Source: Adiantum capillus-veneris (taxonomy: Eukaryota; Streptophyta; Polypodiopsida; Polypodiales; Pteridaceae). From it: a stretch of DNA of 64,000 nucleotides. The notes under the pieces were generated by a model, which was not told the DNA's origin, searched no databases, and saw only the letters and a program-made list of their open reading frames with translations. Below, piece after piece: positions 47,106 to 58,933 of the stretch. Within the stretch, counting starts at the first letter, position 1, and each line of letters begins with the position of its first letter. The stretch lies in NCBI GenBank assembly GCA_014529385.2, contig CM043966.1, positions 105,792,087 through 105,856,086 on the forward strand. The letters run 5' to 3'. The position numbers and the translations under genes are program-made.

Positions 47106-48959
47106 TCAAACTACCCACTGCAGACGCATATGGAATCTTATCCATTTCAGCCTGTTCTTCCTCAGACATAGGAAATCTTGTTTGCTAAGTTTCACATATG
47201 GTGGCAATGGAACACTCAATGCCTTTCCCTTCTCCATATTGAAACGTTGCAAAACCTTGTCAATATACTTTGTTTGAGATAACCAAATCAACTTCTTTGA
47301 TCTGTCTCTCTCAATGCGCATACCAAGTATATGACTTGCCTCACCCATGTCTTTCATGTCAAATGATTTTGCCATCTTTGACTTCAAAGCTGAAATTTCT
47401 TCCAAGTGATTGCCAACAATCAACATGTCATCCACATACAAAATAAGGATCATCCAACTGCCATCCTTAGCCTTCTTTGTATACAGACAATGATCAAACT
47501 CACTACGTTTGTAGCCTTGAGAAAGCATAAACTTGTGGAACTTATGGTACCATGCCCTCAGTGATTGTTTTAAGCCATAAAGACTCTTTAACAACTGGCA
47601 TACCAAATATTCCTTGCCTTTCTCAACAAACCCTTCTGGCTGCTGCATGTAAATTTCCACATCTAAATCACCATGCAAGAATGCTGTCTTGACATCCATT
47701 TGGTGCAACACCAAATCTAATATGGCAACCAATGCAAGAAAGAATCTCAATGTAGTCATCATGACCACCGGAGAGAAGACTTCATCAAAGTCAATGCCTT
47801 GTTCTTGGTTAAAGCCCTTGGCAACAAGCCTTGGTTTGTACTTTGGCTGACTATCATGAGCGGTGATCTTATACTTGTAAACCCATTTACAAGGTAGAGC
47901 CTTTTTTCCCTGTGGTAATTTAACTAGCTTCCATGTCTGGCTTTTATGTAGAGCTGTCATCTTTGACTGCATGGCCAATTGCCAATTCCCGGAGTCCTTC
48001 ATTTGCACTGCTTCCTTGTAACATGAAGGCTCAAATGTGCAATCGGTCAACATGACATAGTTCATAGATGGAACAAACCGATCAGGAGGTCGCGTGACAC
48101 GTCCAGATCTACGCACAATTTGTGTCTCAACCTCAGCCACAACCTGTGGTTCCACTCTATCCTGTCCTTGCTCCTCTTGAGCCCTCACATTTTGTCTTGC
48201 ACGTACAGGTTCATCTTCTTGGAAGACAAATCTTCTAATCTCCTCAACCCTCTCTGGTTTAGAATGATATTTGGCTTCATCAAAGTGAACATCATTGCTG
48301 CGGATAACCTTTTTGGATTTGGGATCCCAAAGTCTGTACCCCATCTCACCAGAATTACCATAGCCTAGAAAGATGCACTTTCTACTCTTTGGCTCAAGTT
48401 TGTTCCTAAATTCCTTTGGAACATGAGTATATGCCTCACAGCCAAAGACTCTGAGATGCTTGTATGAGGGCATTTTGCATGACCATACCATCTCTGGCAC
48501 TGAATCCTTCTGCAAAACCTTGCTAGGAGATCTATTTATAAGATGAACAGTTGTTGATACAGCTTCAACCCAAAACCCATTTGGCAGTTGTGCATTAGAC
48601 AACATACTTTTGACCTTCTCTCGTATGGTCCTATTCATCCTCTCAGCAACACCATTTTGAGGAGGATTGTAAGGAGCAGTAAGTTCACGTTTTATACCTT
48701 TTGACTCACAAAAGTCCTGAAAGGCCTTTGAAACATACTCTCCACCATTGTCAGTGCATAAGCATTTAAGCTTCTTGCCACTCTGATTCTCCACAAGTGT
48801 CACAAACGTTTTGAAAACACTAAACGCTTCATCCTTGTGCTCGAGAAAGTAAACCCATACTTTCCTCGAGTAATCATCTATAAATGTCATAAAGTAAGAA
48901 GCTCCCCCTAGAGATAGGTTAGGCATAGGTCCACACAAATCACTATGAACAAGTGCCAA
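47106..48959 (-). pseudogene. Element G integrase and reverse transcriptase
   Basis: 617 open codons. Integrase core: 'ALVHSDLCGPM', 'CTDNGGEYVSKA', 'PQNGVAERMNRT', then 'GCEAYTHVPKEFRNKLEPKS'. RT: 'PRLVAKGFNQEQGIDFDEVF', 'VKTAFLHGDLDVEIYMQQPEG', 'LYVDDMLIVG' with the catalytic pair intact. It ends in a frameshift near 47180. The integrase zinc-binding part lies in the next frame (49035-49598). Confidence 0.9.
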
Positions 48960-49034
48960 CTGTGTATCTCTTCTACTGCCCCTATGATTATGTGGATGCT
49001 ATGTTTGCTTACCATACAGACAATGTTCATAGAA

Positions 49035-49598
49035 TTAAAAATCATTAAATGAAAAACCAGGCAAATAACGAGAACGAGACAAGATTTCCATTCCCTTCTT
49101 GGACATATGTCCTAACCGGCTATGCCACAAAGAAACGTTCGGCTGCTTGGTTACATTGATTACAATTTTAGAGACATTTGAAACATAAATCATGTAAAGT
49201 CCTTCAGACTTTACTCCATGTGCTACTGTCATAGAACCCTTGGATATCTTCCACATGTTCTGTCCAAAAGTGGTGACGTAGCCAACATCATCAAGTAAAC
49301 CTGTGCTGATCAAGCTCTTTGTAATTGTGGGAACATGTCTCACATTCTTCAGCGTGAAAGAAGAGCCATTCTGAAACTTCAATTGAACATCTCCAACACC
49401 TAAGATCTCACATGTCTGCCCATTGCCTAGCCGAACATGATCTTTAGTGGTCACATAAGAGGTAAACCACTCCTTGTTTGGAGACACATGAAGTGATGCC
49501 CCTGAGTGTATAATCCAGTCACTCAGTGCATTTCCATCAGATGCTATAAGAAGAGCTGAGTCCATTGTATTCTTCAAGAAGTAGATGCCTCCTGACAC
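49035..49598 (-). pseudogene. Element G protease and integrase zinc-binding start
   Basis: 'WIIHSGASLHVSPNKEWF' is the protease active site with His for the catalytic Asp. 'LKNVRHVPTITKSLIS' and 'LWHSRLGHMSKKGMEIL' are the usual copia linker and integrase HxxxxH start. Confidence 0.88.
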
Positions 49599-49745
49599 TA
49601 GACTATCATCCTATGCAATAGTGTTTGTCACATTTATTTTTTGAATTTTCACTGAGGACTTGTTCTTCTCACCATGGTCTTCAGCTTTCTCTTTGCCTTT
49701 TTCTGCTTTCCATTCTCTGCAGTCTCTTTTCATGTGACCCTTCTT

Positions 49746-50005
49746 GGGTAAAAACATGTAATGGTGTCTACATAGCTGGTGTCCATGGACACTTACTATG
49801 AAAGTATGGTGCTATTTTTTCTATATAAGGGTACAATGAGCTCACATCATATTATATATTAATGGATAGGTCTTGAAGAGTAGGATTTAAAAATATACAC
49901 TCCGCTAAGTTTTGAAAAATTTTGTACAAAAATTACTATGTCCCCATTTTTGTGCTATGCTATATAATAGCAGAAATAGCTTTCCACCTATACATGCTTT
50001 TACCC
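49746..50005. mobile_element. 260-bp MITE inserted in the Gag zinc knuckle of element G
   Basis: Terminal inverted repeats GGGTAAAAACATGTA and, reversed, GGGTAAAAGCATGTA. Flanked by TCTT on both sides (49742-49745 and 50006-50009). On the minus strand the flanking DNA joins into a normal knuckle (C-Y-H-C-G-K-K-G-H ... K-R-D-C), which proves insertion. No coding capacity. TIRs do not match a superfamily I can name; a 4-bp target duplication is unusual, and a 3-bp CTT is the alternative reading. Confidence 0.88.
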
Positions 50006-50009
50006 TCTT

Positions 50010-50596
50010 GCCACAATGGTAGCATTCTATGTCACTCTTGCCTTTAGCACTGTTGGACTTGCTACAAGACTGATTCCTCTTTCCACCTTTGTACTTTTCT
50101 TTGGTCCTTCCCCTCACAACTAAGGCTGTTTCTTTGCCTTTGTCCATCGTCTTTCTGTTGGTTTCTTCAGTAAGCAGACTGCCTTCTACACCTGCTATGG
50201 TCAAACAATCTGGAGGTGCATAATTACTCAAAGCTGTGCAAAAAGTGTCCCAACTTTCCCCTTAAGCCAGTATACCTATGAAGCTGCACTCTGCTTCTCA
50301 TAAAGATCACTCAGCTTTGTCCATGCTTCATAAGCCGACATCTCGTCTGCTACATTGAAGTAAACACTTTCTGCCAAAGTCAGCATAATGGTAGAAAGTG
50401 ACAATTCATCCATTTCACTCCATTCATCTTCGTCCATATCTATTGGTTTTATCCCCTTGAGCTTTATAGGTTTTATCTGCTTCTTTTGTACCAACACATG
50501 CCAAATCTTCTCTTCCACAATGGGAAATTGGTTCCATCCAGCTTCTTGATATTGTAAAGAGTAGTGTCCTGTGATCCAGCCATAACTACGCTTCAC
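50010..50596 (-). pseudogene. Element G gag
   Basis: 50276-50596 holds copia Gag ('DEWSEMDELSLSTIMLTLAESVYF', 'EAWTKLSDLYEKQSAAS' in part). 50010-50231 holds the late Gag with 'GKSDIECYHCGK', the first half of the knuckle cut by the MITE. A frame break near 50250 separates them. Confidence 0.82.
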
Positions 50597-50599
50597 AGT

Positions 50600-51031
50600 A
50601 GTTTACTTTCCCGGGAAAAATACGGTAGAGTTTCCCCTGTAAACTGACCTCTAAACCAATATCAACCTGTCAAATGAACCAAGAAAGCTTCAGATTCAAC
50701 AAAAATTTTGGCAGAGTCTCCTTTGTAAAATGGCTTTGGTGTACTCAAAAAAAAGACCAAAAACAGCTCAAAAAACCACTGTCTCTCTAACACTGTAAGC
50801 TGTGGGTAAACCTGTGCTGCACCTGTATTGTCTCTCACTGTCCTGTCACTGTCCTGTAAGCATAGACTGCGAAAATGCCTCAACGGCAGTAAAGAAAAGA
50901 TGCAATCCCAACTGTCTAACTCACAATCAATACATCCTAGCTGCCTATCTAAGTGTGCTTGAGGGATCGCTCCAAGACCTCTATCACCGAAAGGATCTCA
51001 ACATTCGAGAATCTCCCAGCTCAATAAAATC
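50600..51031. other. Element G leader-side sequence
   Basis: No domain recognised. It lies between gag and the captured gypsy fragment. Confidence 0.4.
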
Positions 51032-51535
51032 TCACTCGACCCTCAACAAAGGCTGCAGTAAATCTGACAGTACATAGACTTCCCACAAAGTCATACATCC
51101 ACAAATTTCCCTTTGCAATAGCATGGCTCCAATGGCATCATCCCCTACTGATGGATTTACATAAAAAACTTTCTCCCAATCAGGAGCCTGCATGGCTGAC
51201 AACCCCCCTAGCACCTCTTTCACCTCTTGAAACACTTCTTCACACTTGTCATCCCATTGCAATGGATCATGCTTTGCCACTTGCTGTAATGAATAAAGAA
51301 GCTGCGAAGACAATGGAATAAACCGTGCCATGTACTTCACTTTGTGTATAAAGGTTGCCAATTGCTTCGTACTCATAGGTGATGGAAGAAGAATAATAGA
51401 CTTCACCTTATCTGGATCAGCCTCAATGCCATTTTCTGACACCATATGGCCCAATAGCTTCACCCTTGGCTGTGCTAGATGACATTTCTTTGGATTTAGT
51501 TGTCCTCCACATTCATCATATCGAGCGAATACCAT
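51032..51535 (-). pseudogene. Gypsy RT / RNase H fragment within element G leader
   Basis: 'GQLNPKKCHLAQPRVKLLGHMV', 'DPDKVKSIILLPSPMSTKQL' and 'DDAIGAMLLQRE' are the RT thumb and start of RNase H of a Ty3/gypsy element, the homolog of 'LNQKKSKFFLQEIQYLGHII' in element A but from a different lineage. It sits between the copia primer site and copia gag, where no pol belongs, and on the same strand as element G. It is either an insertion remnant or a transduced piece. Confidence 0.82.
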
Positions 51536-52041
51536 CTGCAGCTGTAACTGCTGCGGCGGTTGTTTGCTGCGTGACTCACAGCCAGCAAACCCTCAACAGA
51601 CATACATCATCTCTGACAACACATCCCATGTGGAAGTACCTTCAATGTTAGGATGAAATCTGGAATATCAAGCAGCAAACACAAGCTACCTGATGAACTA
51701 GTGGATGTCGCCTACAGTATGTGTGTAGGTGCGCCCGTGTCGTATGTGACACGCCTCCAAGAACTGTGAGCCATCCTTCGTTGTGTAGACAACCACAAAT
51801 CAGCACTGTGGAAGTGTAGATATCCTCAGCACTTGCAGTCGTAGGCAGAAACCCCAAATTTGCAAAGTCGGGTCTGCACCCGCCGAGACCACGTAGTCGA
51901 AAATGGCCTGCGCAAAGCTTTGTCGAAGCTGAGAACGGTGGCTGAGATGGCCAAACAGGCCGTGTCTTCGCCTGTCGAATCTCACTCCAATCTGAGCAGG
52001 TGACTCTTGCTACCTGCAAATGCTGCCTCGAGCCTCAACCT
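51536..52041. other. GC-richer sequence between gypsy fragment and element G primer site
   Basis: Open minus-strand frame 51648-52019 ('VARVTCSDWSEIRQAKTRP') without a recognisable domain. Probably leader or part of the captured sequence. Confidence 0.35.
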
Positions 52042-52057
52042 GGCTCTGATACCAGTT

Positions 52058-52248
52058 GAAGGAGTACGAGCGGAAGTGCGACGTGAGAGAGAGTGTGAGA
52101 AGAAGAACACGACGATATGGTGAACTTGCTCTACTGTAATGTGTAGAACATAGTGAGTTCTTAGTAGGTTTTAACAAAAGAAAATGTGTACATACTTGGT
52201 GGCCCGCCCACTTACTTGGGCGACCACATTGGGCTTTATACCCCAACA
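52058..52248 (-). repeat. 5' LTR of element G
   Basis: About 190 bp, TGTTGGGG...CTTCA on the minus strand, with GGGTATAAAGC as TATA box near its start and the Met-tRNA-type primer site two bases after its end. Such short LTRs are common in copia. Confidence 0.75.
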
Positions 52249-52249
52249 G

Positions 52250-53395
52250 TCTCAAGATGTCTTTATTGATGACATCCCTTGTGAGCTACCTCCTAAACGA
52301 GGCAATGCTGACCATGCAATTGAACTTCTTCCAGTAAGTTCACCACCTAACAAACCTCCTTATAGAGTTTCTCAAGCTCAACAAGAGGAGATTATGTGGC
52401 AAGTGCATGAGCTAGTTGAGAAGGGCATGGTTAGGCCTAGCTCATCTCCATTTTGTTCTCCTGTGCTACTAGTGCAAAAGAAAGATGACACATATCGTAT
52501 GTGTGTTGACTATAGAGCACTAAATAGTATCACTATCAAAAATAGGTTTCCCGTTCCATGGGTAGAAGACCTATTTGATAAGCTACAAGGATCCACCTAC
52601 TTCAGTAGGATTGACCTAAAATGTGGCTATCATGAAATAAGGATAGTTGATCAAGACATTGCAAAGACCGCATTTTGCACTACGTTTGGTCTTTATGAAT
52701 ACATTATCATGCCTTTTGGCTTGACCAATGCACCAACCACATTCAATCGCTTGATGGAGAAGCTATTCAGGCCTCACCGAACCTTTACTGGAGTGTTCTT
52801 TGATGATATCATCATTTACTCTGATTCATTAGATGAACACAAGCGACACCTCCAGGTAATATTTCATGTTCTAAGAGAGAATAAACTTTATGTTAATCAA
52901 AAGAGAAGTGAATTTTTCTTACAAGAGATTCAATATTTAGGTCACATTATCTCTCAAGATGGCATCCAAATGGATCCATCAAAGTTAGAGGTAATAAAAG
53001 GATGGCCTTAACCAAAGAATCTTCATGAATTAAGAAGCTTTATAGGTATGTGTGCATACTATAGACGCTTCATAGAAAAGTTCTCACTAATAGCAGGACC
53101 ATTACACGACCTAAAAAAGAAAAACGTTAGGTACACATTGTCTGCCAAGGAGAACAATGCTTTCAAAAAGCTAAAAGAAAAGTTTATCTCTCAACCTGTG
53201 CTTACACTACCGGATCTCTCAAAGCCATTTGAGGTCCAATGTGATGCTTGTGGTGATTGCCTTGGAGCTGTTTTGCTTCAAGAAAGGCATGCCATAGGCT
53301 ATGAAAGTCGAAGGCTCGACCCTGTTGCGCAAGATCTAGGCATATATGAAAAGGAACTCCTTGCAATTCTACATGCCTTAGACATACCCAAAAAT
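52250..53395 (+). pseudogene. Element E reverse transcriptase and start of RNase H
   Basis: Resumes after element G with 'DVFIDDIPCELPPKRG'. RT motifs: 'SSPFCSPVLLVQKKDDT', 'YFSRIDLKCGYHEI', 'PFGLTNAPTTF', 'FFDDIIIYSDS'. A TAA at 53009-53011 (CAA expected) interrupts 'GWP*PKNLHELRSFIG'. RNase H begins 'PFEVQCDACGDCLGAVLLQ' and 'YEKELLAILHAL', cut by element H. Confidence 0.9.
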
Positions 53396-54240
53396 TGATA
53401 GGAAAGTACCAAATTTGAGACTGAGAATTTAGCTAGCAGAGACTTCAGCACAGTACCAACCTCAGAGACTTGGTATTGCACAAATAGTACCCAAGCCATT
53501 GTAAAGTACCAAAATGAGTGCTTTGGGTATTGATTAGCATTAAGTTTTGTAAGGTCATTGGATGAAGTACCAAAGTACCAAAGTATTAATGACCTGGTAA
53601 TGCGCAAATACTACTCGCAACATCATAAAGTGCCAGGTTTGGAACTCTAGGTATTAGTCCCAGAGACTTGGTACTGTGCAAATTGTAGAGTACTAGGATT
53701 GGTGGTTTGGGTGCTGTACAACTCTAAGTTTCATTTGATGAACTACAAAAGTTCCAAAGTTTCAATGACTTACTACTATGAAAATACTACACACAACATT
53801 GTGAAGTACCACGTTGGGAACTCTGAGTACTCTAAAGTCAAAATTTCCAAACAAAGAATACTACAAAGAGACATGATAATAGAAGTCCCATGGACTTGGT
53901 ACTCATACATAGTACCCATGCCATCCTAAAGTACCAAGATTGATGGTTTGGTGCTGTGAAACTCTAAGTTTCGAAGAATCATTCGATGAACTACCAAAGT
54001 TCCAAAGTCTCAGTGACTTGGTACTGTGAAAAATGCTACACACAACATTGTGAAGTACTAGTAAGGTTGGAAAGAGCTCTAGTAACTCTAAAGTTAAGAT
54101 TACCAAACAAAGAACACTACAAAGAGACATGATAATAGTAGTCCCATGGACTTGGTACTGAGAGATAGTACCCAAGCCATCTTAAAGTACCAAGATTGGT
54201 GCTTTTGGTGCTATTCAGCTCTAAGTTTCAAAGAATCATT
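53396..54240 (-). repeat. Degenerate tandem repeats in element H LTR
   Basis: At least three to four variants of a roughly 200-240-bp unit containing 'GACTTGGTACTGTG', 'AAGTACCAAGATTGGTG' and 'CTCTAAGTTTC.AAGAATCATT'. GGTACT and AGTACC occur many times, giving numerous small inverted repeats. Confidence 0.75.
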
Positions 54241-54422
54241 TACAAACACAGCTTGGAGAAGACGAAGGAAGCTCAAGGCACACAATAGAGAGTGTGTTAC
54301 TTAGTGTGCAATGGAAAGATGGTTAGCCCTAGAGTGATGGGCGTATATACAATGCACGGGGGAAAAAACCTCCTAAAGAGGGAAAAAATGCCCTGGTGGT
54401 CCTAGTGTGTTCACACACATCA

Positions 54423-54794
54423 CTACCACATGTATATGGTAACAAATCCCCCCTGGAGTGATGCGGTGAACGAGAGCTGGCATATGAGTAAAGGGAAGTG
54501 CCATGCCCTGAGGACAGGATCAGTCCACAAAGGGGAGTAAGCCCAAAGCTTTGCGGAAAGCTTCAAGCTTCTCACGAGACAATGCCTTTGTGAAAAGATC
54601 TGCAAGGTTGTCCTGTGTTGGCACATAAGCCAAGCTGATCTCTCCTGCTGAGACCTCTCCCTGACATAGTGGTAATGCACCTCAATGTGCTTTGTGCGAG
54701 CATGAAAAACTGGGTTCCTCGCAACTGCCAATGCGCTCTGACTGTCAGTGTAGATAGTGTTGGCAGTGTCCTGTCCAACACCCAAGTCAGCCAT
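54423..54794 (-). pseudogene. Element H RNase H C-terminus
   Basis: 'MADLGVGQDTANTIYTDSQ', 'ARTKHIEVHYHYVRER' then frame-shifted remnants of the 'DNLADLFTKALSREKLEAF' end. It is followed at once by the polypurine tract. Confidence 0.85.
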
Positions 54795-55102
54795 AAGGCG
54801 TCTGAGCCATACACACTCAACCGTAGCTGTGAAGACACATACACACTCACATGGCTAAAAGCAGGTATTGTTGGTACAAAATGTGGTGTCCTTGACACAA
54901 CAAACATTCGATGAATATGCTATTGAAAAAAAAGAAGTATTATGTAATCAAGTTTCTTTTATTTTATCTTTTTTATTTGTATAATCACAAAGTGGTGGTC
55001 TTTTACTTTATGGACAAGAAAACTATCGGATGGGATCATTAGAGATGTGGGGTGCTCTTTTGGAGGGGGAGGGCGGGGAAGTGCAAGGAGCACGCAAAAA
55101 CC

Positions 55103-55105
<3 letters not shown>

Positions 55106-55140
<35 letters not shown>
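55106..55140. repeat. (CT)n microsatellite
   Basis: About 17 units in the part of element H of unclear origin. It produces Ser-Leu and Arg-Glu artefact frames. Confidence 0.95.
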
Positions 55141-55141
<1 letters not shown>

Positions 55142-55287
55142 AGGTGCGAGCTGCACACAATTTTGCACATGCCAATGGAGATACCGGTTTCAGAGAGCTT
55201 CTTGTCTTTTAATGCCTACGAGCCAACAACTTAATACAAAATAGATACTACTCCAAGCATGAGCATTCCAGCCACTTCATCTCTCAC

Positions 55288-56275
55288 AAAGGCACTATTT
55301 ATTGGGGACTCCTTTCATTCAGCGAACGGATCACCAAATTCTTAAGTACTTCATGAAGCAGACCAAGCTCCCTGACAACAAATGAGGTGGGAAAATTTCC
55401 TTTCGCAATTTCATTTTCATATTGCTCACATTGCTGGCAAGAATAATCAAGTAGCCGATGCACTCTCAAGACGGCCGAGAGTGAATGCGGTTTCCATAGC
55501 AACTCACAATGATCTATCTTCTATGATAGATGAGTATGCTATTGATCCCAAGTTTAGAGATGTGATTTTAGCTCTTGCACTAGGGAAGAAAGAGGAACCA
55601 TTTACTTTACAAGATGGTTATCTTCTCTATGGAAATAGACTATGTGTTACTAGCTCACTACGTGAGAAAGTAATGTATGAATCTCATGCTCCTCTTTATG
55701 CAAAGCATAGAGGGATTCAGTCTTCCCTAAAGGGGAATGAAACATATTTCTATTGGCCTACCATGAAATCAAACATACAAGATTATGTTTATAAATGGGT
55801 GGTATGCCAAAAGAGAAAGTTTGATAGAGGGAAGAAACTTGAATTTCTTCAACCTTTGCCAATCCCTAATTCACCATGGGAGAGAATATCCATGGATTTT
55901 ATCTTTGGATTGCCTAAGTCTATCCATGGGAATACGGGAATTTGGACGATAGTAGACCGGTTTAGTAAACAAGCTCATTTTATACATGTGAAATACACTA
56001 TCAAAGCCCATCAAATGGCAACCCTCTTCATTTCACAAATCTTTAAGTACCATGGCTTGCCAATGTCCATAGTGTCGGATAGAGATCCTAGAATGACCAG
56101 TAACTTCTGGAAGGGTCTCTTTGAGAATTTAGGAACAAGGCTAAAGTTCTCTTTGGCCTATCATCCGCAAACGGATGGCCAAAGTGAAATAGCTAACATA
56201 ACAATTCTCGATCTACTAAAAGCCTATGTAACGGAAGTAGATCAAAGATCCCAATGGGAGAAGTACTTACCCTAG
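55288..56275 (+). pseudogene. Element E RNase H end and integrase
   Basis: Restarts as 'HYLLGTPFIQRTDHQILKYF', with a TGA at 55383-55385 region, then 'FLSQFHFHIAHIAGKNNQVADALSRRP'. Integrase: zinc-binding 'ESHAPLYAKHRG' and 'YKWVVCQKRK' (first Cys replaced by Trp). The core aspartates are in 'ERISMDFIFGLP' and 'SIVSDRDPRMTSNFW', and the Glu in 'HPQTDGQSEIAN'. It stops at a TAG at 56273-56275. Confidence 0.9.
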
Positions 56276-56970
56276 TGGAGTATGCCTACAATAACACTGT
56301 ACATACTTCCATGGGAAAAGCACCTTTTGAGGTAATTGAGGGTCGATCAAAAAGTCCCTTGCTACTTAAGGTACACAAGAAGATCTTCGCTACATATGAG
56401 TATAGCCGAGACCTACAATCTTTCCAAAAGATTAAGGATGCTATATGTATCTCACAGCAAAGGCAAAAGGCTGCCTACTGACAAGTATAGAAGATCCCAA
56501 ACCTTTAAAGAAAATGATTGGGTCTTCCAAAAATTTCCCAAGGCTTGATTAAGGCACACGACGGGCAAGAATCCTACGGGACACCAAAAGTACTATGCTA
56601 AGTTAACAAAAAGGTACTATGATCCCTTCCAGATTCTTAAGCCAATCAATGAGATGGCCTATCAACTCAAGTTGCCCAACCATTGGCTCATACACAACGC
56701 TTTCCATGTGAGCCTACTCAAGCCTTACATAGGAGAGCCACCTCAAGAACTAACTATTGAAGACCCGCCGGAGATCGAGGACCAAGAAGAGGTGATGTAG
56801 CCCGAGTCCATTCTCTGACATGAAGACAAGGTACTAAGAGACGGTAAGACTATCCGATGATATCTTATTAAGTTTACGAATTATCCTTTTGAAGATTCTA
56901 GATGGATGCAAGGCATACAATTAAAGGATAACCTAGACCTTCTCAATGCTTACAATGCTTCCCTAGAGTA
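56276..56970 (+). pseudogene. Element E integrase C-terminus and chromodomain-like end
   Basis: Frames after the stop read 'VEYAYNNTVHTSMGKAPFEV' then, shifted, 'YYDPFQILKPINEMAYQLKLP' and 'HNAFHVSLLKPYIGEPP' (GPY/F module). The terminal '...VLRDGKTI', 'YLIKFTNYPFEDSRWM', 'DNLDLLNAY' is a chromodomain remnant, which identifies a chromovirus. Several stops. Confidence 0.8.
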
Positions 56971-57295
56971 AGCAAATGTACAAATGTTAAAAATGAACAA
57001 AGTTTTGTCTTATAAGACTCTCTTTTTCTTTATTGTGCACAAAAATGAAGTAGTATGCATGCTTAGATCAAGTTTGCGGAGACGACGTCTCCTGGACACC
57101 AAGTAGAGCTTGTCACTCTACTATGGAAGATGATAGGACTAATGTGCAGATATGCTTGCCGTAGCCCCAGGCTCTCAAGTGCCAAATGGACTAGTCATCC
57201 ATTGTGGAATGATGCTGTAGGGTAACAACGAATGAATATGCTTTATGTTCTCTACCCCATCGTTGAGGGCGACTATAATTCCAAGACAGAGGTAA
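56971..57295 (+). other. 3' untranslated end and polypurine tract of element E
   Basis: Noncoding, ending in GACAGAGGTAA just before the 3' LTR. The homologous stretch in element A (about 6957-7079) shows where A's internal deletion rejoined. Confidence 0.7.
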
Positions 57296-57672
57296 TGTCA
57301 TAATAACCAATATCTAATTCTCCTAAATGATTTTCTCATGGTAAACCGATCATTTAATATGTGGAAGTGCCAGGGGAGAAACAGCTAAAATATTGGTTAA
57401 GTTAGCAGACCGGCCACACTAGGGATCCAAAGGAGGGAAAATAGGGATCCAAAGGGGGGGCCATATGCAAAAGAGCTATGTGCAACAATGAGGTTTCACG
57501 ACCTTAAGGTTTAGTCCATTAAGACGTCCAAAATGCTAAGGTTCCAAAATTCAAAGGTTGTCCAAAGGTCAACTTTAGGGAAAATTGGATGCTTTGTGTG
57601 TATCCCAAAAGTCTTTGCCAAGCCCTACATAGGAGGAGGCAAGACAAAGAAGTAGGGGATGAGAGAGAAACT

Positions 57673-57733
<61 letters not shown>

Positions 57734-58933
57734 GCTCCCTTTGTACACAAGGGGAAAGAGGGACACATGTCAGCTACCTAGCCTAGATGTCCACAAGGTG
57801 TCCTCAAATCCTATTGGATGGCCTTGGAGGTGGACCAATGAGAATTAGTCTAGAGTAAATCTAGTTTAATTAATTTAAAAACACTTAATAAAAGAACCAA
57901 TAAGAATTAAGCTCTCTAGAAGTCTATTGGATAGTCTTCCAAGGGGACCAATGAGCATTCAACAGCCCAATGGCTTGCCTGATTCCTATTGGCCAGGAGG
58001 CAAAGGGGTCCAATGAGAGTTTAGTTGAATTATTAAATTACCTAAAGCTCTCATAAAAGGGGAAAGGGGGACACATGTCAGAAGGCTATCACTTATGCTG
58101 CTTAATTGTCATTGGCTAAGCCAGGGGAGGTCCAATAGGATGCTAGCATGAGTAATTAGCAAGGGGGGTTGACCAAGAGAGAGAGGGGGCTGATTTTTCA
58201 AAGGAATTATTGACACACACACACACACACTCACACAATCAATGTGTGGAGCAAGAAGACTCTCTCTTTCCTTCTCAAGCTTTAATGGAAAGCTTACCTC
58301 CTACTCCAAGCTTGTGAGAGGCCTACACCAACAACTCTTGGCTTTGTGATGCAAATCCAACCAAGAGCCAAGCTTCAATGCATGCTCATCTCCTCTACCA
58401 TGCTAATTACTAAGCTAATCTATGCTAATATGAGTGATTATGTGAGGAGATGTATATCTTTCTCGTAAGAATACTCCTTATTCCTCTCAATCTACTCTCA
58501 TATCCCGCTAGCTCTCACCATCTTTGAAGGTGTGTGAGGTCTTGGGTCTGAGACCGTGAGGTAAATGATGTTGTGTTTGATAAGTGTTTTGCATAGTGCA
58601 TGAAGTTTCCATCTTCATTGCACTAGATAGTATTGAAGGAACACAAGAAAATTGTATTGTAAAATGTCTCTCGTGATGGGAGAAACCATAATACAAAGCC
58701 TTTTGAAGGGGGGACCGGCTCCATGCAAATCCGGTCCTCAACTGTTGTGAATTGCTTAATGTCTGTCTCTTTTGAAGTATTGTTCATGCTATCTAACTAG
58801 GTGTTATGATTTTCGTTGCTCTCTCCACCCAAGCACTCTTGTTATTCTCATTAGGAAGTTATTCTAATGAAATGCTCACTATGTTCATGCTATTTTCCAC
58901 TACACATAAGTTATTAGACCATTAAATGTTACA
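57296..58933 (+). repeat. 3' LTR of element E
   Basis: 1638 bp, partner of 36659-38353. (CA)n of about 29 units at 57675-57732 and a short array at 58211-58230. Confidence 0.92.

Larger units (their letters stand above)
46480..52248 (-). mobile_element. Element G: Ty1/copia retrotransposon, 3' end truncated
   Basis: Reversed copia element inserted in element E between protease and RT. A short 5' LTR (about 52058-52248, reading TGTTGGGGTATAAAGCCC on the minus strand) and a primer site TGGTATCAGAGCC (minus strand, about 52042-52056) mark its start. Gag, protease, integrase, RT and RNase H follow toward lower coordinates, ending with 'LTKGLPSESFAHFRKQLGVG' at about 46480. No 3' LTR or polypurine tract follows; element E sequence resumes instead, so the 3' end was lost. 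No target duplication can be shown. It carries a MITE and a foreign gypsy RT piece. Confidence 0.85.
53396..55287 (-). mobile_element. Element H: truncated copia insertion with repeat-rich LTR
   Basis: Reversed copia fragment interrupting element E RNase H between 'LHALD' and 'HYLLGTPFIQRTDH' (55288). On the minus strand: RNase H end (54423-54794, 'NTIYTDSQSALAVARNP'), purine tract CCAGGGGGGATT (54445-54456), and an LTR beginning TGTTACCATATACATG at 54444 and running down to about 53396. It is truncated upstream of RNase H at about 54907. 54908-55287 is of unclear origin. Confidence 0.75.

Noticed and set aside
53396-54240. CRISPR-like array in the regularly repeated stretch
   Set aside because: Units are 200-240 bp, degenerate, lie in a copia LTR, and there are no short identical repeats with unique spacers.
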